A stretch of 64,000 nt of DNA. Source: Lathyrus oleraceus. Lineage: Eukaryota; Streptophyta; Magnoliopsida; Fabales; Fabaceae. The notes below the pieces were generated by a model. It was not told where the DNA came from. It did no database searches and worked only from the letters and a program-made list of their open reading frames with translations. Positions 1-11,690 of the stretch are shown here, piece after piece. Where the stretch lies: NCBI RefSeq assembly GCF_024323335.1, contig NC_066585.1:180810294-180874293 (forward strand), given 5' to 3'. The position numbers were made by a program, and so were the translations under genes. Position 1 is the first letter of the stretch. Every line of letters begins with the position of its first letter.

Positions 1-3000
1 AAGCAACAAACAATACACATATAGCAAGTTGAAGAGAAATGCCTTAAATAAAGATTGCCACATCCAAGCTTAACAACTTCATGATCTTCTTGAAAATTTG
101 CCCATGTATCAGATGACTTCAAAGATGGCATAAGTCACAGGTTCAAAATAACAACTTCACAATGATCATACTGTAGATGAACTCAAATGGATCTTCAATA
201 TTGTATCAGATGAATGTTCACTTCACAAGAACTTGGTTTCATAAAAGTTGGCATTGGCCAAGTCCTTTGCATAGGGAGTGTTGCCTAAATTCTAAGTCCA
301 ATAGTCTCAAATCAAACCAACAGTCCACACAAGATGTTTTTTAGGATTTTTGTTCTTATTATGTACATTAAGGTTAAAAGACCACACAAACAAACAAATA
401 TATACAAACAAAAAATATCATAAAATATGGTCCAAATGGACAAAGTGAAAATGACATTAAAGTAAACAACTTGAATGGTATGAATAATGGAAAATGAATA
501 ATGCTTAAAAATTAAAGTGCATTAAAAGTAAATGACTTGAAATTAAATGTTGGTTGTTATTGAATTAGAAGTTAGTATTGCTTTTGCTTTTCTTTTGTTT
601 AAGTCATTCTTTGGAGAACACTCAACCCACTTATCAAAAGCATGGATCCTTGAACCAAGACATCTTCCAAAGGAAGGAAAAAATGTCAAGTTTCCACACA
701 ATACCATGAAAGAGGGGAGACTTACAATCTCACTAACTAGAATGTTATTCCTTTTGGGGTCAAAATTTAGCGCGATATTAAGCAATCGTAATTTGACTTA
801 TGTAGAAGTCACAACCATTTGAGGTCGGGCAATAGACTTTAGGTGTTAATGCATGTTAGAGATATAGTATAATGGACTAGGCTCATGAAACATACCATAC
901 ACAAAAAGAATATGCAAAGTGGGCGACCTAATCTCATCCATACTTATGTTGATTTTGCAATAAACTAGCCTTAGGATATAGAGATATTATAGGTCCATGA
1001 CATGAGTGAACAAAGAAGGGGAATGAGATGAAGAGGGAGGGGGAATGGATCAAACACAAATTGGTCAAAGGAGGAATTTTACCAAATTAAGATCATTCAT
1101 TCATTTTGGGAGATGGACTGTACATTCCATTAATCCCTTAAATCCAATGATCTTAACCTAGCAAAGTTAAATCAACATTGACCAAGGCCCAACAACATAA
1201 GTCAAACTCACAAAGTCAAATAAAATGGCTCTACACAATTAATTTGGCATTTAAATAATTTAAAATAATAAAAATATGCATTAAACTAAATTATGGTTGG
1301 TCAATTTCCTAAAACCTCATCAAAACACCAAAGAAATGGCCATGAGATTTATCATAGGTTAAACAAGGTCAAAGGACCTTCGACAAAAAATTTCAGAATT
1401 TTTGGAAACTTAAAAGTATTTTTAAACAATTAAAAATATTCACAAAATCAATTAAATCATGAAAAATATTAATAATGATCCAAAAAATAATTTTAATTCA
1501 GAAAATTGAAGAGGATTTTATTTAATTTTTTTTGATGAAACTCTCATATTTTTTGGATCAATATTAAATTTAATATGAATTAATTAAAATAAAAGAAATA
1601 AAATGAAAATCAATTAAATCAGAAAAACGTGGACCACTTGATCTCCCTCATTAATAGAGGTGGCAGATCAAGTGGATGAAAATGCACGTTCCATTGTGCA
1701 CACGAGTCAGCGCGCCACACAACTGGTAATCAAAAAAGAACGCTCAAGATTAAAACGCATTGGCTTGATCATGTGACTCAGAACTCATCCAACACATCGC
1801 CAGAGCAAACCACTGATCATCTTCTCCGATAACCCTGGTCGGACTGGTTCTCTCATCACCATCAAATAAATGAAAAAAAAGGACATGACCTTAAAGAAAA
1901 AATGGCGTAGATCACGAATATGACCCCAATTCAACCTAACTCCAAGTATATTGAGAGATACATGAAGTTGAATTTTGAGGTACATGAACTGAGTTGCTTC
2001 AATTTGACCTCAAAGCAACTCAATCTTCTTGCCTACATTGGTAGGACTTTAGACAACCAAGGATCCAAGAGAATTGATGAGAATTGAGAGAGAATCGAAG
2101 AGAAGAAAAATCTGGAAAAATACCTTCAATGTTGTGCAGAACTTGATCTCTCTTGCTTCAATTCGTGTTTGATCTTGCTTATAGAGCTTGCAGAAGTAAA
2201 TTAGGAATGGTACAAGGGTTTGGATCCTGGAGTTTTTGAATCTCCAAACAGTGAGATTCAAACTCAAATTTCAAGTGAAATTTCTCAGGTTTTCCTTTCA
2301 GTTGTGAGGGTTTCAAATATGGGAGGCAGAGTTGGCGCGCAAGGGTCCTCAAAACTGATTCAATGGACCTTTATTTATAGCAAATGCAAGTGATATTTTC
2401 ACCTTTGAAAATTCTTCCAAATTTTGCAATCTGGAGTGCACGCTTGCATGGGCATGTGCAGGCCCATGAAGCAACTCAATTAGGTCCAAATGCAAGTGAG
2501 ATTGAGTCTGAATATGGATTGTGATGCAAGGCAAAAGTGTATTGATGTTTGAAGAATGATTCTTGCCAACTGATACAGCCATGTTCAGGATATGTGCAGA
2601 CCCCTCAAACCTTGTCCAAAATGGATGAATTTGGACTCTTTGGAAAGGTTAGATCAAGAGGAACAACTCTTATGTTGAACACTTTTCCATTTGGAGCTTG
2701 TATCATGATGAATTTTGAAGTGGAATTTTGGAAATTTCAACATGTCAAAATATTTTCTAAGTGTTAAGCCATATGTTCAACTATTCCACCTTGGCTAACT
2801 TTTTGTGTGAGATTCAAATGAGAAATGTGTCTTCATCAAAGTTATATATCATTCAAAAACCTTCAAAATGGTCACAAATTTCACCTCATTTGTATTTGGG
2901 ATGAATGAGTTATGCATTTTCGAAGTTGAGGAAAATCACTTGTTCAAAGGTATCGGTCCAAAATGACATATAATGTATCCTCATATCACATGCTCATAAA

Positions 3001-3623
3001 AGTTGATTTAGATCTTCCTCCAAACATAAAAGTTGAACTAGACACCTTGAATTTGATTGTGAAACTTGGAAATCTTTCATCTTATAAAAATTGATCAAGT
3101 TATGGCCTTGGGAAGTTGACTTTCAAATTAGGGTTTAGACAAAATGGCCTATAATCTTTTAACATAAGAAATGACTTTCCAAGAAAAAATAGCTATATAC
3201 CTCAACATGAAAGTTGTTTGGAATGTCATTTAGCATAACTTTTCTCTTGGAATAATTTTCATATGATGAAAATTGCAGGAGATAGGGTCTAAGGGAACCA
3301 AGTTTTGATCAGATGAACTCTTCTGGTCAACCACTATCAACCACCTTGCTAACTTGCAATTTTCTTGACTTTTTGGACTCATGGGAGATCATATATGTAT
3401 AAGATGATGAATTTTGAAGTGTCCCTTGGAGTATTTGATCAATTGGTGAAGAAGTTTGTTGAAGAAGTTACTCAAGATTCCCAAATAAACTAGGGTTTCC
3501 AAGGCAAACCAATTCCAAACTCTTGAAGAATGCTTGATCAAAATAACATGCAAATATCATGGGGACTCATATATGATTCCTAGAGCCATTATGGATCATT
3601 CCTTGGTTGAGCTCTTAGTAATG

Positions 3624-3627
<4 letters not shown>
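1..3627 (-). mobile_element. Ogre-A LTR fragment (third copy)
   Basis: This stretch aligns by eye with the LTR sequence at 40,705-42,223, in the same orientation. Shared text includes the region around 190-290 and the A/T-rich block around 1,380-1,520. From about 1,570 to 3,627 it continues with LTR sequence missing from the two head-to-head copies, ending with a block around 3,480-3,600 that I recognise from Fabeae Ogre LTRs. The LTR end nearest the primer site lies left of the window, and the TGTAAGACCC start is missing because the fragment stops at a (TA)n tract. Adding the missing 0.8 kb implies a full LTR above 4.4 kb. Short ORFs here are chance frames with no recognisable domain. Confidence 0.8.

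Positions 3628-3706
<79 letters not shown>
3628..3706. repeat. (TA)n microsatellite at element junction
   Basis: About 79 bp of uninterrupted TA. It separates the Ogre-A LTR fragment from the truncated left LTR of the Tekay-like element. The equivalent TA tract inside the intact right LTR lies at 9,197-9,278, so this tract belongs to the Tekay LTR and marks its broken edge. Confidence 0.97.
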
Positions 3707-3708
<2 letters not shown>

Positions 3709-5614
3709 CACAAACACACTTCAATAAAATGTAATGCTATGATCCATCAACTTCATCACCGATATACATGTGGTACCAAAAATATATTGTGGAATCATAG
3801 GAATGTTACTGATTTTATTCCACTAGTCTCTGGTCCTTCCCACCTAGACCAACAATCCCCATCAATGGATCGGAGACTCGCCCCTGATCTTTTTCACCAA
3901 GACCAACGATCCCCGCCCATGGATCTGAGACCACCAAAATGGACCAAAGTCCCACCTAAAGTCCCAAATACATGAATGCATGGTAATATGAATCACGAAT
4001 GTGCATTTCATGGACAAACATCGTAATTCACCAAAATTGTGTATAATAATACTCATAAACACCAAAATTATCCCAAAGGATATCACCAAAATAAGTTCCA
4101 CTCACGAACCATAAGTTATCCAATAAGGGTCACCCAAATTCAAATCACCTAAAATTCTGTTTATTAAAAAATATATTCATTTTTTCTTACACCCAAAATT
4201 ATTTAGTTAATTATATTCCTAAAAATAAGTTAAATATACTAATATTTTTATAATATTTTATAAAAGGTATATTTAATTATTTTAGGGCTATTTTTATCAC
4301 AATTTCAACTAAGAACAAAAATTTTGTTAGTTTTATCTTTATTTATAAAAATTATTGTTATTCACTAGAAAGATTAAACAAAGCTTTGAAATTTATTTTA
4401 ATCAAAAGGTTAATTCTTATGGCATTGTCAAAGGTCTTTTAATACATAAAACAAATAAACTCTAATGAGTCTTATGAGTTTTTAATCATAAACAAAATAA
4501 ATATATAAAACAAATAAAACATAAATTGCTAAAATTTTAGAAAATAGTAAAACATTATTTTCGGAACTTAAACGATTTTAAAACTGAATATTTACTGTAT
4601 ACAATGAGTTTGATTTCTCGAACGATTCTTTTTCCGAAAATATATAATAAAACTTATTCTGACATTGGACGTCAAACTTTGCACAAAATTTTGTTGATCC
4701 ACTTTGAAGCACGACTTCTCCTTCGATACGTGCAACCAACCCTCCTACCTCAGATTTTCCAAGTTTCCGCCTCCCAAGGTCGAATTCTTACCGCATATAA
4801 TTCTCAATGACAAATTCCCAAAAGTTATGATTTTTCCCAAAAGATTAATTTTTGAGTTTTTAGAGAAAAAGTTATGGATTAAGTTATTTTTTTATGAAAA
4901 AGAGATTACAGTTAACGGAACGATAAAAAAAAGATAAAGATGGACCAAATAAAACTATCCCTATAAATACCTGTGGGATATTATCATATAGAATTGATCA
5001 AAGGGATTGAGCTTATTGATTGAGCTTTCAATGTCTTGATGTTCCTCCCTCTCTAAATTCTTGCATCACGATCGCTCCCAAAATGGTCTCCCTAGACTCA
5101 GATGCGTCATTTAACAATATGTCTCAAACCTTAATTTTATCATATCTTTCAGACTCTCTCTTACGATATGTATTATGTTTAATTCAATGTTAAAATTAAT
5201 TCTCAAATACATAATCTCACACGAAATATTTGTTTAATTGATAAATACAATAAAATAAATCTTAAATTAAATAATTATTCAATTAAGCGTCACAGCTTTA
5301 ATAGTTAAACAAAACATTTATTTGATTTTAAAAGGAAAATATATTTTTAACATAAGGTGTCACACTATATTTAAATAATTAAATAATAATTTTATAAATC
5401 TCAAATAATTATTATCGTTATTTTAAATAATTAAATAAAATCTACCACTCTCATCCAAATATTTTAATAATTATTAAATTATTAAAATACCCTCAAATAC
5501 TCTAAAACGTCATAAAACATCCAAAAATACACCAACATCACATAAATACATTATCAAATCATTCATAAAATACTATAATTAAATAAAATAATTAAATAAA
5601 TTAGGGGCGTTACA
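3707..5614 (-). repeat. 3' LTR of Tekay-like element, truncated
   Basis: Matches 9,279-11,690 in the same orientation and ends with GGGCGTTACA. The outer part, matching 8,725-9,196 of the other LTR, is missing beyond the TA tract. It also lacks the segment found at 10,573-11,095 in the other LTR and has only 17 bp in its place (4,995-5,011). No genes lie inside. Confidence 0.9.
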
Positions 5615-5628
5615 ACTCTCCCCCACTT
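5615..5628 (-). other. Polypurine tract of Tekay-like element
   Basis: On the minus strand this reads AAGTGGGGGAGAGT immediately before the LTR start TGTAACGCCCC. This is the expected position and composition for the plus-strand priming tract. Confidence 0.85.
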
Positions 5629-5639
5629 AAAAATATTTT

Positions 5640-8590
5640 TGCCCTCGAAAATCACATGGCGAAAACAACTTTGGGCAAGTTTCCTTCATCCTGCTCTCCA
5701 GCTCCCAGGTCATGCTACCTCTACCAGGTCCTCCCCAAATGACCTTCACTAGAGTAATCTCTTTGCCTTGTAACTGCTTAACCTCTCGATCCGTGATCGA
5801 ACAAGAGTTGCTTCAACAGTCAAGTTGTCACGAACCTGCACATCGTCCATCTCGATTACTTGTGAAGGATCATGAACATACTTTCGAAGTTGCGACACAT
5901 GGAAAGCATCACACAGGTTTGAAACAAATGGGGGTAAGGCCACACAATAAGCAACTGCACCAATCCTTTAAGTAGTATGATATGGTCTAATTAAGTGAAG
6001 AGTGAGCTTCTTAGACTTCAAGTCTCTTCCAACACCAGTCACTAGAGTTACTCTCAGAAAAACGTGATCGTCATCCTGAAATTCAAGATCCTTACTTTAC
6101 TAGTCATGGTGACTCTTCTCCCTTTGAGATGCCTTCATCTTCTCTTGAATTACTTTGACTTTCTCAGTCGTCTGTTGCAGAATTTCTTGTCAAAGTATAA
6201 TGCTCTCTCCAAAATCATACCAACATAGAGGGGTCCTACATCCCCTACCATACAACACCTCGAATGGTTCCATCCCAATACTAGAATGATAGTTGTTATT
6301 ATACTTGAAATCTATCAGAGGCAATTAATTATCCCAAGTACTGTCATGCTCCAGAACACAAGCCCTCAACAAGTCCTCCAAAGTCTAGATAGTCCTCTTC
6401 GTCTGTCCCTCAATATGTGGGTGATACGCCGAACTCAATCTCAACTTAGTACCCAAAGCGTCATGTAAGCTTCCTCAAAATATGGATGTAAACCTCAGAT
6501 CTCCATCGAAGATGATACTCGATGGAATACCATGAAGCTTCACAATCACCTCAATGTAAATATCTGCCAATCTCAGAAGTGGGAAACTTATCTTAATCAA
6601 TATAAAGTGAGTTGATTTAGTTAGCCTATCAATAGTCATCCAAATTACATCACTTCATTTATGAGTACTTGGCAACCCAGTCACAAAGTCTATAGATATG
6701 ATATCCCACTTCCATTCTTGAATATTCAATAAATGCATCAGTCAAAATGGTCCCTGATACTCGACGTTAGATTTCTGACAATTTAAATAAGAATAACCAA
6801 ATTGTGCAATGCCCATTTTCATCCCTGACCACTAAAACATTTTCTTCAAATCCCGGTACATCTTATTGGCTTCTAGATGAATACTCAAACTGCTTCGATG
6901 ACTTTCCTCTAAGATCATCCTCTTAAACTTTGGTGCACCAGGTACATAAATCTCCAATAATAACCATCCAAGCCAAAAAAAATCTGCTCAAAGCATCTGC
7001 TACCATATTGGCTTTACCAGGATGGTAATTCAAACCAAAGTCGTAGTCCTTCAAAAATTCTAACCATTTCCTCAGTCTCATGTTAAGCTCCTTCTAATCA
7101 AAGAGATACTTCAAACTCTTATGATCACTGAAACTTCAAATCTGGAACCATATAAGTAGTGCCTCTAAATCTTCATAATAAAAACAACTGCAACTAACTC
7201 TAAATCATATGTAGGATAGTTCCTCTCGTGAAGCTTCAATTGTCGAGAAGTATAAGCCACCACCTGCCCATTCTGCATAAGCACTCCACCTAAACCCATC
7301 TTATATGTATCACAATAAATAACAAATAGTTATGTAGGATTAGGTAGAATCAACACTAGTGCAGTTGTAAACTTCTTCTTCAAAGCTTGAAAATTTTCTT
7401 CACATTATAGATCCCATACAAAAGGTTGGCCCTTCCGAGTCAACTGCGTAAAAGGTAAGACCAACTTCAAGAAACCCTCAATAAATCTCTAATAACCATC
7501 CAAGCCAAAAAAATGTGATCTCAATAGTCATCTTCGGAGCCTCCCACTATAACACTACATCTACTTTCGAAGGATCCACCACTATACCGCCACTGGAAAT
7601 CACATGACCAGAGAAGTTGGCTTCCTACAGCCAAAACTCACATCTAGATAGTTTCACAAACAACTTCTTTTCTTTTAAAACCCAAAGTACAATATATTAA
7701 TGTTATACACGCTCTTCATCTAATTTAGAGTAACTAAGAATGTCATCAATGAATACCATAACAAACTTATCCAAGAACGGGTGAAATTTTTTGTTCATAT
7801 ACTCCATAAATACACCAGGCACATTAGAAACTCCGAATGGCATCGCCGAATATTCATAATGACCATACTGGGTTTTAAAGGCAGTTTTAGAAATATCTTC
7901 ATCTTTCACTCTTATCTGATGATACCCCGAACTCAAGTCAATCTTACTAAACACACATGATCCCACTAGTTGGTCCATAAGATCATCAATTATGGGAAGT
8001 GGATACTTATTCTTAATAGTTACTTTGTTAAGTTGTCTGTAGTCCACACATAACCTCATACTGCCATCTTTCTTCTTCACTAACAAAACTGGAGCTCCCT
8101 AAGGTGATACACTCGGCCTGATGAACTTCTTATCAAGTAAATCTTCTAATTGCTCCTTCAATTTAGCTAACTCTGCTGGAGACATTCTATACGGTGCCAT
8201 AGATACATGTCTAGTTTCTGGTATCAAATCAATGTTGAATTTCACTTCTCTTTCTGATGGAAGATCATTAACATCGTCTGGAAACACCTATAGAAAATGA
8301 AACCCCACTGGAAATTCATTTATCTTTGCTTTACTTTCAACCTTCAAGGATGCAAACATCGTGAAAACTTGTGATTCACCCTTCAGTAGTTCCTTCAATT
8401 GATTAGCAGAATCCTGCAACCATGCCTGAGCACCCTCAGAATCATGATTTACCTTGAAAGTTGGAGGTTTGTTTCTCGGAAACTTGTCAAAACCACGATC
8501 ACCTCCATTTGCTTGTTGTCTTTTCTGCCCCATCGCATAGGCCAAAGCTTCCAATGAATCAGTGATAGCACGGTCGTTCCTTCCATCCAT
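5640..8590 (-). pseudogene. Tekay-like gag-pol remnant
   Basis: Read right to left. A gag start at 8,590 (MDGRNDRAITDSLEALAYAM) runs for about 55 codons, then jumps near 8,420 directly into the protease/RT linker (FASLKVESK), so most of gag and the protease are deleted. RT follows at about 8,290-7,703 with [21 protein letters not shown] and the catalytic [10 protein letters not shown] (YxDD box with F for Y). RNase H pieces lie at about 7,560-6,990. Integrase pieces lie at about 6,900-5,960, including SIDFVTGLPS and AYHPHIEGQT. A C-terminal segment at 5,943-5,650 reads FHVSQLRKYV, then KVIWGG and TWELES, which is the chromodomain-bearing tail. Many stops and shifts make it non-coding. The Tekay assignment comes from these motifs and from recall of the family; no alignment was run. 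Confidence 0.87.
6946..6982. other. Templated filler at deletion junction
   Basis: A 37-bp patch nearly identical to 7,481-7,513 (shared CCATCCAAGCCAAAAAAA core plus flanking ATAAATCTC). It sits where the RNase H end (DALSR on the minus strand) should be followed by several hundred bases but instead jumps to the integrase N-terminal region (VPGAPKF). The copy is in the same orientation and about 530 bp from its source. Confidence 0.75.
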
Positions 8591-8709
8591 ATCTCTCTAT
8601 TCAAGCAAGTAAATGTTAGAAGAAATAATGTGTTGACAGAGTTTAACTAAACTCGTCACACAAAAGGAAGTAAATAATTAACGAAATACTAGCCGATTGG
8701 ATCGACTAT

Positions 8710-8721
8710 GCTCTGATACCA
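8710..8721 (-). other. Primer binding site, tRNA-iMet type
   Basis: The minus strand reads TGGTATCAGAGC, the complement of the 3' end of plant initiator Met tRNA, three bases inside the 5' LTR end. This fixes the orientation of the element. Confidence 0.93.
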
Positions 8722-9193
8722 CTATGTAACACCCTAAACCCCAGATAATAGATTTTAAATAAATATAATAGGAAAAGGATGTTACTCCATCATAAAATAC
8801 TTCATAAATCATTAAATAACAGATGTTGCACAACATAAATTTATTTAGAAACACCATTAAACATGTATAAATAGAACTAAATCAATACATCATAATCAAA
8901 ATGTCATAATAGTTGATTGCAAACAAATCAAAGTAATGCAAACGAACGCCCTTATCCCTAGTGTTATAGATCAAAGCATTCTTATTCGAAAAACTAAAAT
9001 ATACAAAAGACAAAATACTACTGAGAGGCAATAGCCATCTCACTGCAACAACGAACCTCAGTCCTGCTAATCACCTGTGCAAAGCACACCACAAAACCAA
9101 GCAAACAAGAAAAAGTGAGAATATACTTACATATAATAAAAGTGTGATTTCAACAACAAAATGACATTCAAGAAACACAACAATCATACATAA

Positions 9194-9196
<3 letters not shown>

Positions 9197-9278
<82 letters not shown>
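9197..9278. repeat. (TA)n microsatellite in LTR
   Basis: About 82 bp of pure AT/TA dinucleotides inside the full-length Tekay-like LTR; it is the counterpart of the tract at 3,628-3,706. Confidence 0.97.
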
Positions 9279-9280
<2 letters not shown>

Positions 9281-10720
9281 ATTACAATCACAACACACGC
9301 ATCACAACAAAATGCAATGCTATGATCCACCAACTCCATCACCTATATGCATGTAGTACCAAAAATATATTGTGGAATCAGATGAATATTACTGATTTTA
9401 TTCCACTAGTCCCTGGTCTTTCCCACCTAGACCAATGATCCCCACCATTGGATCTGAGACTCGCCCCTAGTCTTTTCCACCAAGACCAACGATCCCACCA
9501 ATGGATTTGAGGCCACCAAAATGGACCGAAGTCCCACCTAAACTCCAAAATACATGAATGCATGATAATATGAATCACGAATATGCATTTCATTGACAAA
9601 CATCATAATTCACCAAAATTATGTATAATAATAATTATAAACACCAAAATCATCCCAAAGGATATCACCAAAATAAGTTCCACTCACAAACCACAAAATA
9701 TCCAATAAGGGTCATCCAAATTCAAATCACCTAAAATTCTATTTATTCAACAATATATTCACTTTCCTTACACCTAAAACTATTTAGTTAATTATATTCC
9801 TAAAAGTGAGTTACATATACCAATATTTTTATAATATTTTAAAAAAGGTATATTTAACTATTTTAGGACTATTTTATCACAATTTCAACTAAGAACAAAT
9901 ATTTTTTTTAGTTTTATCTTTATTTATTATTATTCATCAGAAAGATTAAACAAGACTTTGAAAATTGTTATAATCAAAAGGTTATCCTTATGGCATTGCC
10001 AAAGGTCTTTAAATATATAAAAGAAAGATACTCTAATGAGTCTTATGAGTTTTTAATCATAAACAAAATAAGTGAATAAAACAAATAAAACATAAATTGC
10101 TAAAATTTCAGAAAATAGTAAAACACTATTTTCGGAACTTAAACGAGCTTAAACGATTTAACAACTGAAAAGTCATTGTTTACAATGGGTTTGATTTCTG
10201 GAACGACTCCCTTTCTGAAAAGATATAATAAGACTTATTCTGACATCAGACATCAAACTTGCACAAAATTTTATGAAGCACTTTGAAGCATGACTTCTCC
10301 TTTGATATGTGCAACCAACCCTCATACCTCAGATTTTCCAAGTTTCTGCCTCCCAATGTCGAACTCTTACCACATATAATTCCCAGTGGCAAATTCCCAA
10401 AAGCTATGATTTTCCCCAAAAGATTAATTTTTGAGTTTTTAGATAAAAAGTTATGGATTAAGTTATTTTTTTTAATGAAAAGGGATTACAGTTAATAGAC
10501 GATAAAAAAGGACAAAGATGAACCAAATAAAATTATCCCTATAAACACATGTGGAATATTATCATATAGAATCTACCAAATGAGTTTTGGAAAAAACCGA
10601 TTTGATCAAAAATTCAAGAATCGATACTTTTTAAAAAAACAATCACAAACCTTCAATTTCATATTATACTGTAATTTAACATCAAAATTCAATTTTATTA
10701 AAAAATCACCAAAAACCATT

Positions 10721-10800
10721 TTATCGATCCAAAAATCATATCGATCACCAAAAATGATATTGATCACCAAAAATCATATCGATCACCAAAAATCACCAAA
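10721..10800. repeat. 20-bp tandem repeat in LTR
   Basis: Four degenerate copies of a unit like ATCGATCACCAAAAATCAT. They lie inside the LTR segment that is present only in the right LTR. Confidence 0.85.
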
Positions 10801-11690
10801 TGAAATTATCCCATTTAGACATAAATCATACAAACGATTGACTCCAAAAACTAAAATTTCAATATAAATAATATTATTCATACTAAATCATACAATATGT
10901 GACCAAAGAAATTAGGTCAAACCCCATATGGTGAGAGCAAATCAGTATAATAAAATACTTGTATTTTGATTCGATATATTTAAAAGAGATAAAAATAACA
11001 ATAACATACAGCTGATGAGAGGCTAAGGGAACCATCATCATTCTGCTACATAAAATCCACTCTATAGTAAGCAATCTCTCCCTACCTTATTGATTGAGCT
11101 TTCAATATCTTGATGTTCCTCCCTCTCTAAATTCTTACATCACGATCGCTCCCAAAATGGTCTCCCTAGACTCAGATGCGTCGTTTAGCAATATGTCTCA
11201 AACCTTAATTTTATCATATCTTTCAGACTCTCTCTTACGATATGTATTATGTTTAATTCAATGTTAAAATTAATTCTCAAATACATAATCTCACACGAAA
11301 TATTTATTTAATTGATAAATACACTAAAATAAATCTTAAATTAAATAAATATTCAATTAAGTGTCACACCTTTAATATTTAAACAAAATATTTATTTGAT
11401 TTTAAAATGAAACTATACTTTTAACATAAGATGTCACACTATATTTATATAATTAAATAATTATTATTATAAACCTCAAATAATTACTATCATTATATTA
11501 AAGAATTAAATAAAATCTACCACTCTCACCCAAATATTTTAATAATTATTAAATTATTAAAATAACCTCGAATACTCTAAAACATCATAAAATACTCAAA
11601 AACACACCAAAATTACATTAATAAATTATCAAATAATTTATAAAATGCTATAATTAAATAAAAACAATTAAGTAAATTATGGGCGTTACA

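Larger units (their letters stand above)
3707..11690 (-). mobile_element. Tekay-like chromovirus (Ty3/gypsy), degenerate
   Basis: An LTR retrotransposon read on the minus strand. Two direct repeats (3,707-5,614 and 8,725-11,690) flank a 3.1-kb internal region. The right LTR has terminal TGTAAC and GTTACA. Beside it at 8,710-8,721 is the complement of TGGTATCAGAGC, an initiator-Met primer site. A purine tract abuts the left LTR. The internal region decodes, with stops and shifts, to gag remnant, RT, RNase H, integrase and a chromodomain-like tail, which is the Tekay type of chromovirus. The internal region is shorter than the usual 5 kb or more, and at least two internal deletions are visible. 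The 5 bases after the right LTR (GTTCA, 11,691-11,695) would be one target-site copy; the partner is lost with the left end. Confidence 0.88.
8725..11690 (-). repeat. 5' LTR of Tekay-like element, full length
   Basis: Runs from TGTAACACCC to GGGCGTTACA (2,966 bp), so both ends are present. It contains an 82-bp TA tract (9,197-9,278), a 20-bp-period tandem repeat (10,721-10,800) and a 523-bp segment (10,573-11,095) missing from the partner LTR. No coding potential is apparent. Confidence 0.92.

Noticed and set aside
2349..2767. Overlapping 72-77-codon frames in the Ogre LTR
   Set aside because: No motifs, both strands open by chance, and the sequence is LTR.
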